In this document: positions 24,474-33,621 of the stretch, piece after piece
How the letters are laid out: each line of letters opens with the position of its first letter
Position numbering within the stretch: position 1 is the stretch's first letter
DNA from: Acidicapsa acidisoli
GTDB lineage: Bacteria; Acidobacteriota; Terriglobia; Terriglobales; Acidobacteriaceae
Length of the DNA stretch: 64,000 bases
Direction: 5' to 3'
NCBI RefSeq assembly: GCF_025685625.1
Contig: NZ_JAGSYI010000001.1
Coordinates: 558,001-622,000, forward strand
Notes under the pieces: model-generated
Databases searched by the model: none
Told to the model about the DNA's origin: nothing
Seen by the model: only the letters and a program-made list of their open reading frames with translations
Made by a program: the position numbers and the translations under genes

Positions 24474-25745
24474 TTAGTTTGACTTGGACAGATCGCCTGA
24501 AGTCCGGTGAGCCTGAAGCTCATTGGACTTGGTGAAATCGCCTCCCGTTGTATCGTTGCTGGTCGCGGCAACATTTGGTTTCGTAAGATCGCCACCGGTG
24601 TTATCCGTACTCGAAGGCGCATCGTTGGATTTCGACAAATCCCCGCCTGTGCTGTCTGCTTCGGTAAACAATTCGCCGCTCTGCTCGACCGGTTCTGCCT
24701 GTTCCTCGTCCATTGGCTCCTCCTCCATCGATTCTTCGCTTAACTCCATGGCCGCCATCTTTTCGAACTCCTCCATTGAAGGCAGTTCGTTCAGATCCTT
24801 CAATCCAAAACGCAGCAGGAACTCCTTGGTCGTCTTGTACTGCATTGGCCGCCCAATCACCTGCTTGCGGCCAGCGGTGGCGATTAGTTTGCGGCTCATG
24901 AGCGAACCCAGCACGCCTGCGGAATCGACGCCGCGGATCTCACCCACCTCGGGCGCAGTGACCGGCTGCTTATAGGCAATCACCGCCAGAGTTTCTAGCG
25001 CCGGCAGCGAGAGCTTCATCGGCGGCTTCAGACTCTTCACAAAGGCGCGCACTGCGTCGTGGATCTCCGGCTTGGTGCCCATGCGGAAGCCGCCGGCAAT
25101 TTCGCGAATCTCTAGGCCCCGGCTGTCCTGAGCGTACTCGGCAATCAACTCATCCAAAATGCTACGCAGGATCTCGCGAACCTCGCGATCGCGCTTGCGT
25201 TCGAGTCGCCTGGCTTCGAGCGCCGGGTCGGTAATTTCGGCAACCGTCGTTTCGGGCTCGGGCTCGGACGGAGCTGTCTGCTCTGACATTTCCGGCTCCG
25301 GCGCAGGGAGGCTGTCTGATTCGGATTCGGAAACTTCAGGTTCGGCAGCCTCGGCAACCATTGATTCAGGCTCAGCCGGAGTTGGCTGTTCAGAGGTTTC
25401 AGCCTCAGGCAGGGGAAGGCTGTCTGATTCAGGTTCGGGAACCTCAAATTCGGGGACTTCAGATGCAGCCGGTTCCGTCTCGACTTCCTGTTCGACAGAT
25501 TCAGACTGGGGTTCAGCTTCCACAACTTCAACAAGATCCGCCAGTTCGAGAGTGGAATCGGATGGCCCTGGTTCTCCGGCCTGTTCTACTGCGGATTCGA
25601 CGCTTGTGGCGAGTTTTAGGTTCTCCGCGTCCCGCTCCGCTTTCCAGGCGAAGGCGTCTTCGGCAAACAACACGGCGAGCTGCGCGAGAGTCACCGGCTC
25701 CTCGGCAGCATAGATCACAGCTTCCAGCTTTGCTTTCAGGCTCAT
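24474..25745 (-). CDS. scpB: chromosome segregation and condensation protein ScpB, with acidic insert
   Basis: 423 residues versus about 180-200 in most bacteria. Residues 1-35 (MSLKAKLEAVIYAAEEPVTLAQLAVLF) start the first winged helix. An acidic insert of about 115 residues (Glu/Pro/Ser-rich, around 55-170) interrupts it before the fold resumes (REVREILRSILDELIAEYAQ). The second winged helix includes LETLAVIAYKQPVTAPEVGEIRGVDS. The C-terminus has four nonapeptide-like copies of TGGDLSKSN. ScpB works with ScpA and Smc in chromosome condensation. The start is set at ATG 25745; an SD-like AAGGTG lies farther than usual. Confidence 0.9.
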   Translation of the reverse strand: MSLKAKLEAVIYAAEEPVTLAQLAVLFAEDAFAWKAERDAENLKLATSVESAVEQAGEPGPSDSTLELADLVEVVEAEPQSESVEQEVETEPAASEVPEFEVPEPESDSLPLPEAETSEQPTPAEPESMVAEAAEPEVSESESDSLPAPEPEMSEQTAPSEPEPETTVAEITDPALEARRLERKRDREVREILRSILDELIAEYAQDSRGLEIREIAGGFRMGTKPEIHDAVRAFVKSLKPPMKLSLPALETLAVIAYKQPVTAPEVGEIRGVDSAGVLGSLMSRKLIATAGRKQVIGRPMQYKTTKEFLLRFGLKDLNELPSMEEFEKMAAMELSEESMEEEPMDEEQAEPVEQSGELFTEADSTGGDLSKSNDAPSSTDNTGGDLTKPNVAATSNDTTGGDFTKSNELQAHRTSGDLSKSN

Positions 25746-25809
25746 TCGTTTAGACAGGCACCTTAGGTATGGTACCGGAATCAAAGCTTCCCTGCGGGAT
25801 CTGCCCAAA

Positions 25810-25847
25810 GCAAAACGGGCGTCCAGAATTTCGGACGCCCGTTTTGC
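25810..25847 (-). terminator. intrinsic terminator after the Pit gene
   Basis: A 15-bp perfect stem (25810-25824 with 25833-25847) and 8-nt loop, directly after the Pit stop. Read on the minus strand it ends CCCGTTTTGCTTTG. It is nearly symmetric and would act on either strand. It separates the Pit gene from scpB. Confidence 0.85.
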
Positions 25848-25859
25848 CTATCGCGTGGC

Positions 25860-27467
25860 TTAAGAACCGAACTGCCGGAAGAGCCAGAACAGGCCACCGG
25901 AGAGCAGCGCGGCGGCCGGCAGGGTGAATACCCAGGCCATCGCAATGGAACGGAGCGTGGACCATTGCAACCCGCTTCCATTCGCCACCATCGTTCCGGC
26001 AATGCCGGAACTGAGCACATGGGTGGTGCTGACCGGCAGGCCGAAATTGTCGGCTGCGATGATGGTCGCCATCGCCACAAGCTCGGCCGAAGCGCCCTGA
26101 GCATACGTCAGGTGATCCTTGCCGATCTTTTCGCCGACTGTCACGACAATTCGCTTCCACCCGACCATCGTGCCCATGCCGAGCGCCAGCGCCACGGCAA
26201 TCTTCACCCAGAGCGGAATGAATTTTGTCGCGACATCCAGCTTCTTCTGGTAATTGCCCAGAACCTGGTCTTCCTGATCGGTGAAGACAGGATTGTGCTT
26301 CTTGTGCATGATGCTCAGCGCCGTGCTAGCCACATACATATCGTTGCGAACGTTCTGCTGGTCGCGGGGCGGAACAGCCTTCAGTTCCTTGTACAGACCG
26401 ACTTCGTGGCTGATGTCTTCCACGAGCTCGCGCAGGGCAACCATGGTGTTGGGGGTGAAGTTCTTGGTCTTGATGAAATCGGTGACGTCGGCGCGCGGAT
26501 CGCCCATGATGGCGTTCTTGTCGACATGGCTGGTCAGGATTCCGGACACCTGATTGGAAACCGCGACGAAATCGACCACTTGCGAGCCAGATACAGCATG
26601 GTTCAACGCGTATGCGGTGGGCACGGTTCCGATGAGGATGAGCATGATCAGGCCCATACCCTTCTGACCGTCATTCGAGCCGTGCCCAAAGCTGACACCG
26701 GTACAGGTAAGTACCAGCAGCGCGCGAATAATGAACGGCGGCGGCTCCTCGCCCTTGGGCGCTGTAAACAGCGCGGGATAATTGACCAGCTTCTTGACCA
26801 GCACCATCAGTAACCAGGCAACGCCAAAGCCGACGAGCGGGGAAATGAGCAGCACCCGGAAGACCTTGACGACCTGGTCCCAGTCGACACCAGCGGTGCC
26901 GTTGTTGCCGGCCATGAGTTGGTTTGCGATACCGACACCGATGATCGAACCGACCATGGTGTGCGAGCTGGATGCCGGCAAACCCAGAGCCCAGGTGCTC
27001 AGGTTCCAGAGAATCGCGGCAATCAGCAGCGCGAACACCATCGCGAATCCGGCGCCGGAGCTGACCTGCAGAATCAATTCCACGGGCAGAAGAGTGATGA
27101 CGGCATAAGCGACCGCACCGCTGGACGTGAGCACGCCGATCAGGTTCCAGCACCCGGACCAGACCACGGCGACGTGAGGCTCAAGGGTGTGGGTATAGAT
27201 GACGGTGGCCACTGCGTTGGCGGTATCGTGGAATCCGTTGACGAATTCGAAACCGAGCGCAATCAGAAGCGCAACCGCCAGAAGGACATACGGCCAGACA
27301 CTCACAATTTGGACGTGGCCCATGTCACTTACGATGTTGAATCCGCAATATGCCAGACCGCCCAGAATGACGGCAGCGAAGATCAGACCTCCGACAAGGC
27401 CGGGGCCTTTTTTCATTTTTTTGTCGAGCAGAGAGGTCCCTGACTCGGCCGTTGCTACAGTTGACAT
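25860..27467 (-). CDS. inorganic phosphate transporter, Pit family
   Basis: 535 residues from ATG 27467 after GGGGGGAGAAAG. Two inverted PHO-4 domains are visible: GFEFVNGFHDTANAVAT in the first and GVSFGHGSNDGQKGMGL in the second, joined by a hydrophilic cytoplasmic loop (about 310-430). It imports inorganic phosphate with a cation across the inner membrane. About 12 helices are expected. It interrupts the usual scpA-scpB order. No pho regulatory site was recognised upstream. Confidence 0.95.
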   Translation of the reverse strand: MSTVATAESGTSLLDKKMKKGPGLVGGLIFAAVILGGLAYCGFNIVSDMGHVQIVSVWPYVLLAVALLIALGFEFVNGFHDTANAVATVIYTHTLEPHVAVVWSGCWNLIGVLTSSGAVAYAVITLLPVELILQVSSGAGFAMVFALLIAAILWNLSTWALGLPASSSHTMVGSIIGVGIANQLMAGNNGTAGVDWDQVVKVFRVLLISPLVGFGVAWLLMVLVKKLVNYPALFTAPKGEEPPPFIIRALLVLTCTGVSFGHGSNDGQKGMGLIMLILIGTVPTAYALNHAVSGSQVVDFVAVSNQVSGILTSHVDKNAIMGDPRADVTDFIKTKNFTPNTMVALRELVEDISHEVGLYKELKAVPPRDQQNVRNDMYVASTALSIMHKKHNPVFTDQEDQVLGNYQKKLDVATKFIPLWVKIAVALALGMGTMVGWKRIVVTVGEKIGKDHLTYAQGASAELVAMATIIAADNFGLPVSTTHVLSSGIAGTMVANGSGLQWSTLRSIAMAWVFTLPAAALLSGGLFWLFRQFGS

Positions 27468-27631
27468 TCTTTCTCCCCCCAAGTTACACAACACTCGGAC
27501 GCTAACAGGGCAATCATTGCCAGAGTGTGAATTAGGAGGTGGGCCTTTTATGAATATTTAATGAATACGCGAAGCGGCGTAGCGATCTCTTCTCCGCTGA
27601 TCTAATGCTCAATTCGGTGGCCAGGCTCGGT

Positions 27632-28021
27632 CTACAGCTTGATTCGATTACGAACGAACCACTCGGTTAATTGCTCTTCGGTGATGGTACCCGCAGCAAG
27701 CCCATAAAAGGTGAGATAGGTCTCTGCTTTATCCGCCTCGATCCGGATGCCATTCAGTCTGAGGAAGGTAATTGACGCAATGAGTGCGGTCCGTTTGTTG
27801 CCGTCCACAAATGGATGATTGGTTGCGATGCCAAACGCATAGGCGGCTGCCATCCGTTCCAGCGAAGGCTCCGTTTCTGAGTAGGCGAACAGATTCTTTG
27901 GCCGCGCGAGCGCTGATTCAAGCATGCCAAGGTCGCGGATGCCCGAAGGTCCGCCATGCTCGGCCAAAGATTCCTCGTGCGCGGCAATCACGACCCGCTG
28001 CTGAACCCAGATTGGCTCCAT
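27632..28021 (-). CDS. Doc-like Fic-family toxin
   Basis: 129 residues. The Fic/Doc core H69-PFVDGNKR77 is intact; it transfers phosphate or AMP to a target (Doc phosphorylates EF-Tu), stopping growth. It starts 2 bases after the stop of the AbrB-type antitoxin upstream, an operon order typical of toxin-antitoxin modules. The length is close to phage P1 Doc (126). An intact active site suggests it is functional. Confidence 0.93.
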   Translation of the reverse strand: MEPIWVQQRVVIAAHEESLAEHGGPSGIRDLGMLESALARPKNLFAYSETEPSLERMAAAYAFGIATNHPFVDGNKRTALIASITFLRLNGIRIEADKAETYLTFYGLAAGTITEEQLTEWFVRNRIKL

Positions 28022-28023
28022 TG

Positions 28024-28251
28024 CTACTCGGCCAGTTTGCGCAGGACATCGCGATTGTCCCGCATCACCTCGCGGGCAACGTCCATCTGAGCGGCGAATG
28101 CTTCGTCATAGGGAACGAGATGGATGCCGTCGCGGGTCTGGGTGATGTACAGGCTGTCGCCCTTTTGTACATGCATGTGCGAAAGAATTTCCTTTGGCAG
28201 CACGATACCGGCGGAGTTGCCAACTGTTGTGATTTTGACCGCAGTAGCCAT
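28024..28251 (-). CDS. AbrB/MazE-type antitoxin paired with Doc
   Basis: 75 residues. The swapped-hairpin AbrB fold is clear in VKITTVGNSAGIVLPKEILSHMHVQKGDSLYI. The C-terminal acidic/helical part (DVAREVMRDNRDVLRKLAE) would bind and neutralise the Doc-like toxin. It probably also represses the operon promoter. It lies 54 bp from scpA, on the same strand. Confidence 0.92.
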   Translation of the reverse strand: MATAVKITTVGNSAGIVLPKEILSHMHVQKGDSLYITQTRDGIHLVPYDEAFAAQMDVAREVMRDNRDVLRKLAE

Positions 28252-28305
28252 AAAAGCCCCTCTGACTCATTATAACATTCGTTCTACCGGACTTATCTTT
28301 AACTT

Positions 28306-29277
28306 TTAACGCCAGTCATCGTGAGCGCGAGTGGAGATTTCGTTGATCACGGTCTCGAATTCGCTGTGCTTTTTGATGAAAATCTCGCTGAAGTTGCGGT
28401 CCTGATTGAGCAGGATGGCCTGTAGGCGTACGAGTTCCAGCAGGGCCAGGAACATGGCCACGAGTGCGCGCTGGGAGCGAGTGTTGCCCAACAAACGGTG
28501 CAGTGAGACGGGGCGGTCTTCCATTGTCAGTCGGCGGCCGAGGAATTGGATCATCTGGCCTACGGTGACTTGATCTTCCTCGACATTGAAGACGGGGCGG
28601 CTGCGGGCGCGTTCCAGGATACTGCTGAAAATGCGCGCGAGATCGCCGGTGTCGGCTGCGATCTCCGGTTCGGCGCCGGCATCGTCTTTGAATTCCTTCA
28701 TGCCGGGGTTGGTCCACGAGGCGGCTTCGAGCATCTGCTTCTGCTGAAGCATCTGCGCGGCGTTCTTAAACCGCTCGTGTTCCAGAAGTCGCTCGACCAA
28801 TTCGCGGCGAGGATCTTCTACCGCGTCTTCGGGACCGGACGCCGCGCGCGGAAGCAGCATCTTGCTCTTGATGTGGATGAGCAACGACGCCATGTAGATG
28901 AACTCACCCGCTACATCCACGTCGGTCGATTTGAGCCGCTCGACGTAGCCGAGGAACTGCGCGGTGATGCGCGCGATGGGGATGTCGTAGATGTCGATGT
29001 CCTGCTTGCGGATCAGATCGAGCAGCAGGTCCATCGGGCCGTCGTAGACCTGGCCCACGGTCACCGAGAATGGGAAGGCCTGGGGATCTTCGGGCTGGTT
29101 CTTCTTGTTCGCTGCGGACTTTTCGGATTTATCGGATTTGCCCGGCTTTTCCGGTGGAACTGGTTTCGGCGTCAGGACAAGGACGGGCGCGGGCTTGGCG
29201 GATGGCTCTGTCCCTTGATTGTCGGCGACAGTTTCCGGATTTGTGGGTTGTTCGGTCAATTTTGTTTCTTCTTCCAT
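28306..29277 (-). CDS. scpA: chromosome condensation protein ScpA
   Basis: 323 residues. A disordered Lys/Pro/Glu-rich N-terminal extension of about 65 residues precedes the kleisin core, which starts at FSVTVGQVYDGPMDLLLDLIRKQDIDIYDIPIA. The winged-helix end (RALVAMFLALLELVRLQAILLNQ) contacts the Smc head. It bridges Smc and ScpB in the condensin ring. It starts 13 bp after trpS, so the two are one operon. Confidence 0.95.
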   Translation of the reverse strand: MEEETKLTEQPTNPETVADNQGTEPSAKPAPVLVLTPKPVPPEKPGKSDKSEKSAANKKNQPEDPQAFPFSVTVGQVYDGPMDLLLDLIRKQDIDIYDIPIARITAQFLGYVERLKSTDVDVAGEFIYMASLLIHIKSKMLLPRAASGPEDAVEDPRRELVERLLEHERFKNAAQMLQQKQMLEAASWTNPGMKEFKDDAGAEPEIAADTGDLARIFSSILERARSRPVFNVEEDQVTVGQMIQFLGRRLTMEDRPVSLHRLLGNTRSQRALVAMFLALLELVRLQAILLNQDRNFSEIFIKKHSEFETVINEISTRAHDDWR

Positions 29278-29290
29278 TCAAGCGTGGCCC

Positions 29291-30262
29291 TTAGCCAATG
29301 GGCATTTGCATCGCGGCATCTATTTCCCGCATTGTCTGTGCTGCGCGGCGTTGGGCGCGTACGGAGCCGGCTTCGATGATTTCGACAGCCTGGGCGGCTG
29401 TGTACCGGGAGCGGCGCTCCTGAATTGGGGCAAGAATCTGAACTAGAGAGTCGGCGGCCCAGCCTTTGCATTGAATACAGCCGATTCCGGCAGAGCGACA
29501 GCCCGTATAGACTTCGACCAGCTTTTCAGGAGTTGAGAAGAGCTTATGAAGGTCGCCAACCGGGCATTTGTCCGGATCGCCAGGGTCGCTGCGGCGGATT
29601 CTGGCCGGGTCGGTGACCATGGTCTTCAGCTTTTGCCGCACTTCGGCTTCCGTATCGGTCAGTTGGATCGTGTTGCCGTAGCTCTTGGACATCTTTCGGC
29701 CGTCTGTGCCGGGCAGCTTGGGCGAGGGCGTAAGCAGGACCTGCGGCTCGGGGAGCACTTCCCTGCCATCCAACTTATAGAACTGGTTGAAACGGCGAGC
29801 AATCTCGCGGGTCAGTTCCACGTGAACAACCTGATCCTGGCCGACAGGAACGAATTGCGGCTGATAAATCAAAATGTCGGCAGACTGGAGCAGAGGGTAT
29901 CCGAGAAAACCGTAGGTCGACAGATCCTTGCCGGTGATGTTTTCCTGCTGCTCCTTATAAGTGGGCACACGCTCCAACCAGCTAACGGGGGTGATCATGC
30001 TGAAGAGCAGGTGCAGCTTCGAGTGTTCGAGAACTTTGCTTTGCAGGAACAGAACGCTGTTTTCCGGGTCGAGTCCGGCGCCGAGAAAGTCGAGCGCGAC
30101 TTCTTCAATGTTGTCCATCACTTTGGAAGTGTCAGCGTAGTCCGTCGTCAGAGCGTGCCAGTCGGCGATGAAGAAGTAGCATTCGTAATCCTGCTGGAGC
30201 TTGACCCAGTTGGCCAGCGCGCCCATGTAGTTGCCTAGATGGAGCTTGCCGGTGGGGCGCAT
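29291..30262 (-). CDS. trpS: tryptophanyl-tRNA synthetase (start codon uncertain)
   Basis: Class I synthetase that charges tRNA-Trp. The HIGH-like motif is TGKLHLGNY near the start, and KMSKSYGN is the KMSKS loop. From ATG 30262 it is 323 residues and would lose the conserved beta-strand RPRVLSG, which is encoded in frame just upstream with no ATG, GTG or TTG before a TAG. The nearest plausible start is CTG 30316 (341 residues), 7 bases after GGA. Coordinates here give the minimum. ScpA follows on the same strand. Confidence 0.93.
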   Translation of the reverse strand: MRPTGKLHLGNYMGALANWVKLQQDYECYFFIADWHALTTDYADTSKVMDNIEEVALDFLGAGLDPENSVLFLQSKVLEHSKLHLLFSMITPVSWLERVPTYKEQQENITGKDLSTYGFLGYPLLQSADILIYQPQFVPVGQDQVVHVELTREIARRFNQFYKLDGREVLPEPQVLLTPSPKLPGTDGRKMSKSYGNTIQLTDTEAEVRQKLKTMVTDPARIRRSDPGDPDKCPVGDLHKLFSTPEKLVEVYTGCRSAGIGCIQCKGWAADSLVQILAPIQERRSRYTAAQAVEIIEAGSVRAQRRAAQTMREIDAAMQMPIG

Positions 30263-30406
30263 GCCGCTGAGTACGCGGGGACGGGAGCTGGGGATGGTGG
30301 GAATATCGATGCTCAGAGCAGTTTCCGGAGAGATGTGTCTCTTGTTTATTGTACCGGGACGAGTTGCGACCGGTTCAGGCTACAATGGCTCGACGATTCA
30401 ACGCCT

Positions 30407-30835
30407 ATGGCAACTGCGAACCAACTCCCGACCGATGACCCGATTTTCGCGCGCCTTCAGGACCAGCTCTTCTGGTACAGCCAGAAGAGCCGCCAGGCGC
30501 GGAAGGCCTTCAAGCGTATCAAAGTGATAGAGATTGTAGCCGCAGCACTGATTCCGTTCCTAACTGAGTACATTTCGCCAGGAGTTATTAGCACTATTCG
30601 AGGGCTAGCTGTGCTAATCACCGTGCTGGAAGCGATTTTGCATTTCAACCACTATGAGGAAAACTGGCTCTCCTATGGGGCGGTAGCGGAATCGCTGAAA
30701 CGTGAGAAGTTCATGTTTCTGGCTAAAGCCGGGCCTTATGCCAGCGCCTCCGACCCACGCGTGGCGCTGGCAGAACGGATCGAGGCAGTGATGGCTCAGG
30801 AGAGCACGCAGTGGAAGGCTGGGGTTGGATCATAG
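30407..30835 (+). CDS. DUF4231/SLATT-type 2TM protein
   Basis: 142 residues. An N-terminal basic amphipathic helix (FWYSQKSRQARKAFKRIKVIE) leads to two transmembrane helices separated by TEYISPGVISTIRGL, then a soluble helix (SYGAVAESLKREKFMFLAKAGPY). This fits the DUF4231/SLATT clan, whose members are often pore-forming effectors or partners of nucleotide-signalling defence systems. It is divergent from trpS and convergent with the TIR gene. No nucleotide cyclase is nearby, so defence is a hypothesis. Confidence 0.75.
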   Translation: MATANQLPTDDPIFARLQDQLFWYSQKSRQARKAFKRIKVIEIVAAALIPFLTEYISPGVISTIRGLAVLITVLEAILHFNHYEENWLSYGAVAESLKREKFMFLAKAGPYASASDPRVALAERIEAVMAQESTQWKAGVGS

Positions 30836-31137
30836 GACACGCGGAAGTTGATTGAATGCTCAGTGACACCGATCGGCGTCGGCCGAAGATGCTTGAACGA
30901 CTATTTTCTTGAGCATCTTGGTTCAGGTGTGACCGCCTACACGGGTCCAAACATGCGTCTGGAGGGGATGGGTTCTCTAAATTTGAGAAGCGCAGTCCCT
31001 CAGAGTGATGATGATCAGGCGAATTTCAATGTTTTAAGATTCTCGCTCAACGAAATCTGACCAACTATGTCCGACGTTTCTTCTGACCCATCCCGCTTTC
31101 GAAGCATGGGCAATAAAGCATGATCCCTGCAATTGGC

Positions 31138-32268
31138 TCAGCGAAATTCCTTGGTTAGTTCCAGACGATTCTCGAGGATCTTTGGTTCGCTCTGACCTTT
31201 TGGGTGCCTGGTGTTCCTGACCGTAACGGTCAGCCCGGAGTCTGTCACGCGCATCCGAATAACTACGCTGCGTTGCGATTTGACTTCCTCGGGATTGTTT
31301 CGGAGGTCCCAGCTTTCGGTTATCAGTTCGTCGCCATTGAGCTTCGCATGATGCATGCCCCAATCGCACAGATCCGGCTGGCACCTTCCCCAGGCATTCA
31401 CCTCAAATCTTCCCGGGGCATCCGCCGGATTGGCGGAGACTCGCAGCCGAATCAGATTATCGCCCACTTCGGGCGTTTCTGCATCCTGCCAGTCTCCCAC
31501 AAAAGCCGCGCCCGGAACTGTAACCGGAGGCGTCGGCCCAGGTTGGGGATTCGGGGTTGGGTTGTTGTGCGTAACCGCGAAGATAACAACGGCCAATACG
31601 ATTGCAGCCGCGACTCCAACACCGGCAAACAGCGGAAGCCTGGATTTCCGGGGCGGATTGTCGTGTGGAATGTCGCGCGCACTGTCCGGTGCGGAAGGGG
31701 GCGTCTGCGGTGCGGGCAGTTGTACGGGGACGGTGGCGTGAACCGTCTCGGTTTCATGATCTTTTTTGACGGTGACGTAGCTTTTGAGCGCGCCAATTAA
31801 TAGAGCTACGTCGGAATTCCACCGGGCGTGGGTGATTTCGACGCTGTTGCGATAGCGCAGGTCTTTCAAATCGTCGGGAAGCTGATCCAGCGCCGGCATT
31901 TTGGCGCCATGTACGAGGACCGGGATGACCGGAATGCTGCGGGCGAGCGCGGAAGCAATCTCCAGACGCACAAAATCATTAGAGTCATTGATGCGGTGGT
32001 TGCCGCTGGAGTCGGTGACGGACGCCCACGACGGGCCGATCACGGCGAGCAGAACGCCGCAACTAGAGACATTCGCATCGATAGCTTTGCGGAAGTCGAG
32101 TCCGGGCTCGATTCCGGCCACGTCCATGAAGACGCTGTCGTCCCCGTAGGCGCGCACCAGATCGTCAAAGAGCCGCCCGGTTTCGCCCTCTGAATCGTCG
32201 CGGCGGTAGCTGATGAAGATTGCACGCCCCTGCAGACTCCCGGCGCTGGGCTTTTGATCCTCTGGCAT
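31138..32268 (-). CDS. membrane-anchored TIR-domain protein
   Basis: 376 residues. The TIR domain spans about 15-150: FISYRRDDSE, VFMDVAGIEPGLDFR, and DFVRLEIASALA with E103 at the position of the catalytic Glu of TIR NADases. A Pro-rich linker and a transmembrane helix (about 211-233) follow. The C-terminal 140 residues are a beta-rich domain outside the membrane (FVGDWQDAETPEVGDNLIRLRV). TIR proteins of bacteria often consume NAD in phage defence; this topology could link envelope sensing to it. Coding for NADase activity is unproven. Confidence 0.85.
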   Translation of the reverse strand: MPEDQKPSAGSLQGRAIFISYRRDDSEGETGRLFDDLVRAYGDDSVFMDVAGIEPGLDFRKAIDANVSSCGVLLAVIGPSWASVTDSSGNHRINDSNDFVRLEIASALARSIPVIPVLVHGAKMPALDQLPDDLKDLRYRNSVEITHARWNSDVALLIGALKSYVTVKKDHETETVHATVPVQLPAPQTPPSAPDSARDIPHDNPPRKSRLPLFAGVGVAAAIVLAVVIFAVTHNNPTPNPQPGPTPPVTVPGAAFVGDWQDAETPEVGDNLIRLRVSANPADAPGRFEVNAWGRCQPDLCDWGMHHAKLNGDELITESWDLRNNPEEVKSQRSVVIRMRVTDSGLTVTVRNTRHPKGQSEPKILENRLELTKEFR

Positions 32269-32343
32269 GTGTCTGGTTGCTCCCGAGCCAGAATAGGCTG
32301 AGTTGATCTGATCGGCAACGGGAAACTACAGATGAAATGATAT

Positions 32344-33411
32344 TTAAGGGACGACGGCGTATTTTTTGCCGAATAAGCGGAGTTTTTGCAGGGTGACGGC
32401 AGCCTGGCCGGAATCGATGGCTTCGGCAGCGCGGGCCACGCCTTCCTGGAGATCCTCGGCCAGACCTGCGGCCACCAGCGCCGCGGCGGCGTTGAAGAGC
32501 ACAATATTGCGGCGAGGCCCCGGGATGCCGGTGAGGATGTCGTAAAGAATGCTGGCGCTGTCCTTCGCAAAATCAGGCCCATCGCCACCGGAAAGCTCTT
32601 CCAGAGTGGCGCGTGGGAGACCGGCCATTTCAGGAGTGATGCGGGCGGCCTTGATGGGGGTCTCGGCGGCAGGTTCGACGCGGACTGTAACGGATTCGCC
32701 GGTGAGGGTCAGTTCATCGAGGCCATCGAGGCCATGGACCACGAAAGCACGGCGCGTGGTTTGTAGCTCAAGTAAAGTGCGTGCGATGAGCAAGGCGCGG
32801 CTGGGAGCGAGGACTCCGATGACCTGGGCGCGAGCGCCTGCGGGATTGGTGAGAGGACCGCAAAGGTTGAAGATCGTGCGGAATCCAAGGGCGGTGCGCA
32901 ATGGCGCGACGGCTTTCATCGCGGGATGGAGCATGGGCGCATAGAGAAAGACGAAACCGGTTTCGCGCAGACACTCGGCTGCCAGATCAGGCGGCAGCGT
33001 AATCGGAACTCCCAGAGCTTCCAGAACGTCCGCCGATCCGCAACGGGAGGTCACGGCGCGGTTGCCGTGCTTGGCGACAAGAGCACCGGCGGCTGCGGCA
33101 ACGAGCGCCGCGCCGGTGGAGATGTTAAATGTGGCCGGTCCGCCGCCGCCCGTGCCGCAGGTGTCCACAAGCCGGTTGCGCTCTTCCTCAGTAAGTGAAA
33201 TAGGCGTTGCGCGGGCACGCATTTCTTCGACAAAGCCGGCGAGTTCGGGGGCGAGTTCCCCGCGCGTGGCGAGCGCGGTGAGCAAAGCGGCGGTTTCGAC
33301 ATCGGGAACTTGTTGGTCGAGGATAGCGGCCAGGGCGGCGCGGGATTGTTCGCGGGTGAGGGGTGCGCCGTCTTCGGCAAGCGGCTTGAGCAGGGCTTTC
33401 AATGTGGACAA
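32344..33411 (-). CDS. trpD: anthranilate phosphoribosyltransferase
   Basis: 355 residues from TTG 33411, preceded by GAGGA at 7 bases; ATG 33468 would add 19 residues. It joins anthranilate to PRPP, the second step of tryptophan synthesis. Family motifs include VDTCGTGGGGPATFNIST, KHGNRAVTSRCGSADVLEALG and NLCGPLTNPA. No other trp biosynthetic genes are adjacent. It stands divergently from sucC. Confidence 0.95.
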   Translation of the reverse strand: MSTLKALLKPLAEDGAPLTREQSRAALAAILDQQVPDVETAALLTALATRGELAPELAGFVEEMRARATPISLTEEERNRLVDTCGTGGGGPATFNISTGAALVAAAAGALVAKHGNRAVTSRCGSADVLEALGVPITLPPDLAAECLRETGFVFLYAPMLHPAMKAVAPLRTALGFRTIFNLCGPLTNPAGARAQVIGVLAPSRALLIARTLLELQTTRRAFVVHGLDGLDELTLTGESVTVRVEPAAETPIKAARITPEMAGLPRATLEELSGGDGPDFAKDSASILYDILTGIPGPRRNIVLFNAAAALVAAGLAEDLQEGVARAAEAIDSGQAAVTLQKLRLFGKKYAVVP

Positions 33412-33621
33412 CTGGAGAATCCTCGCAATTCTTATCGTCCTCCTTATCGTATAGGCCGTGTACACCATCGCGGTATCGCGGTTTGCGACACCTTTGCCGC
33501 GTCCGATAGTATTTGATTGCTTATGACGGCATCTCACGCGAATGCCTGTGAGATCAAATTTGAGTTTCAGGGGCGAGCAGCCCGAAACAGCACACCTTGA
33601 TCTAGAGAGCCCAACCCGACA

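Noticed and set aside
30848-31060. 70-residue plus-strand frame between the SLATT-like and TIR genes
   Set aside because: No SD and no recognisable pattern; the 302-bp interval appears non-coding.
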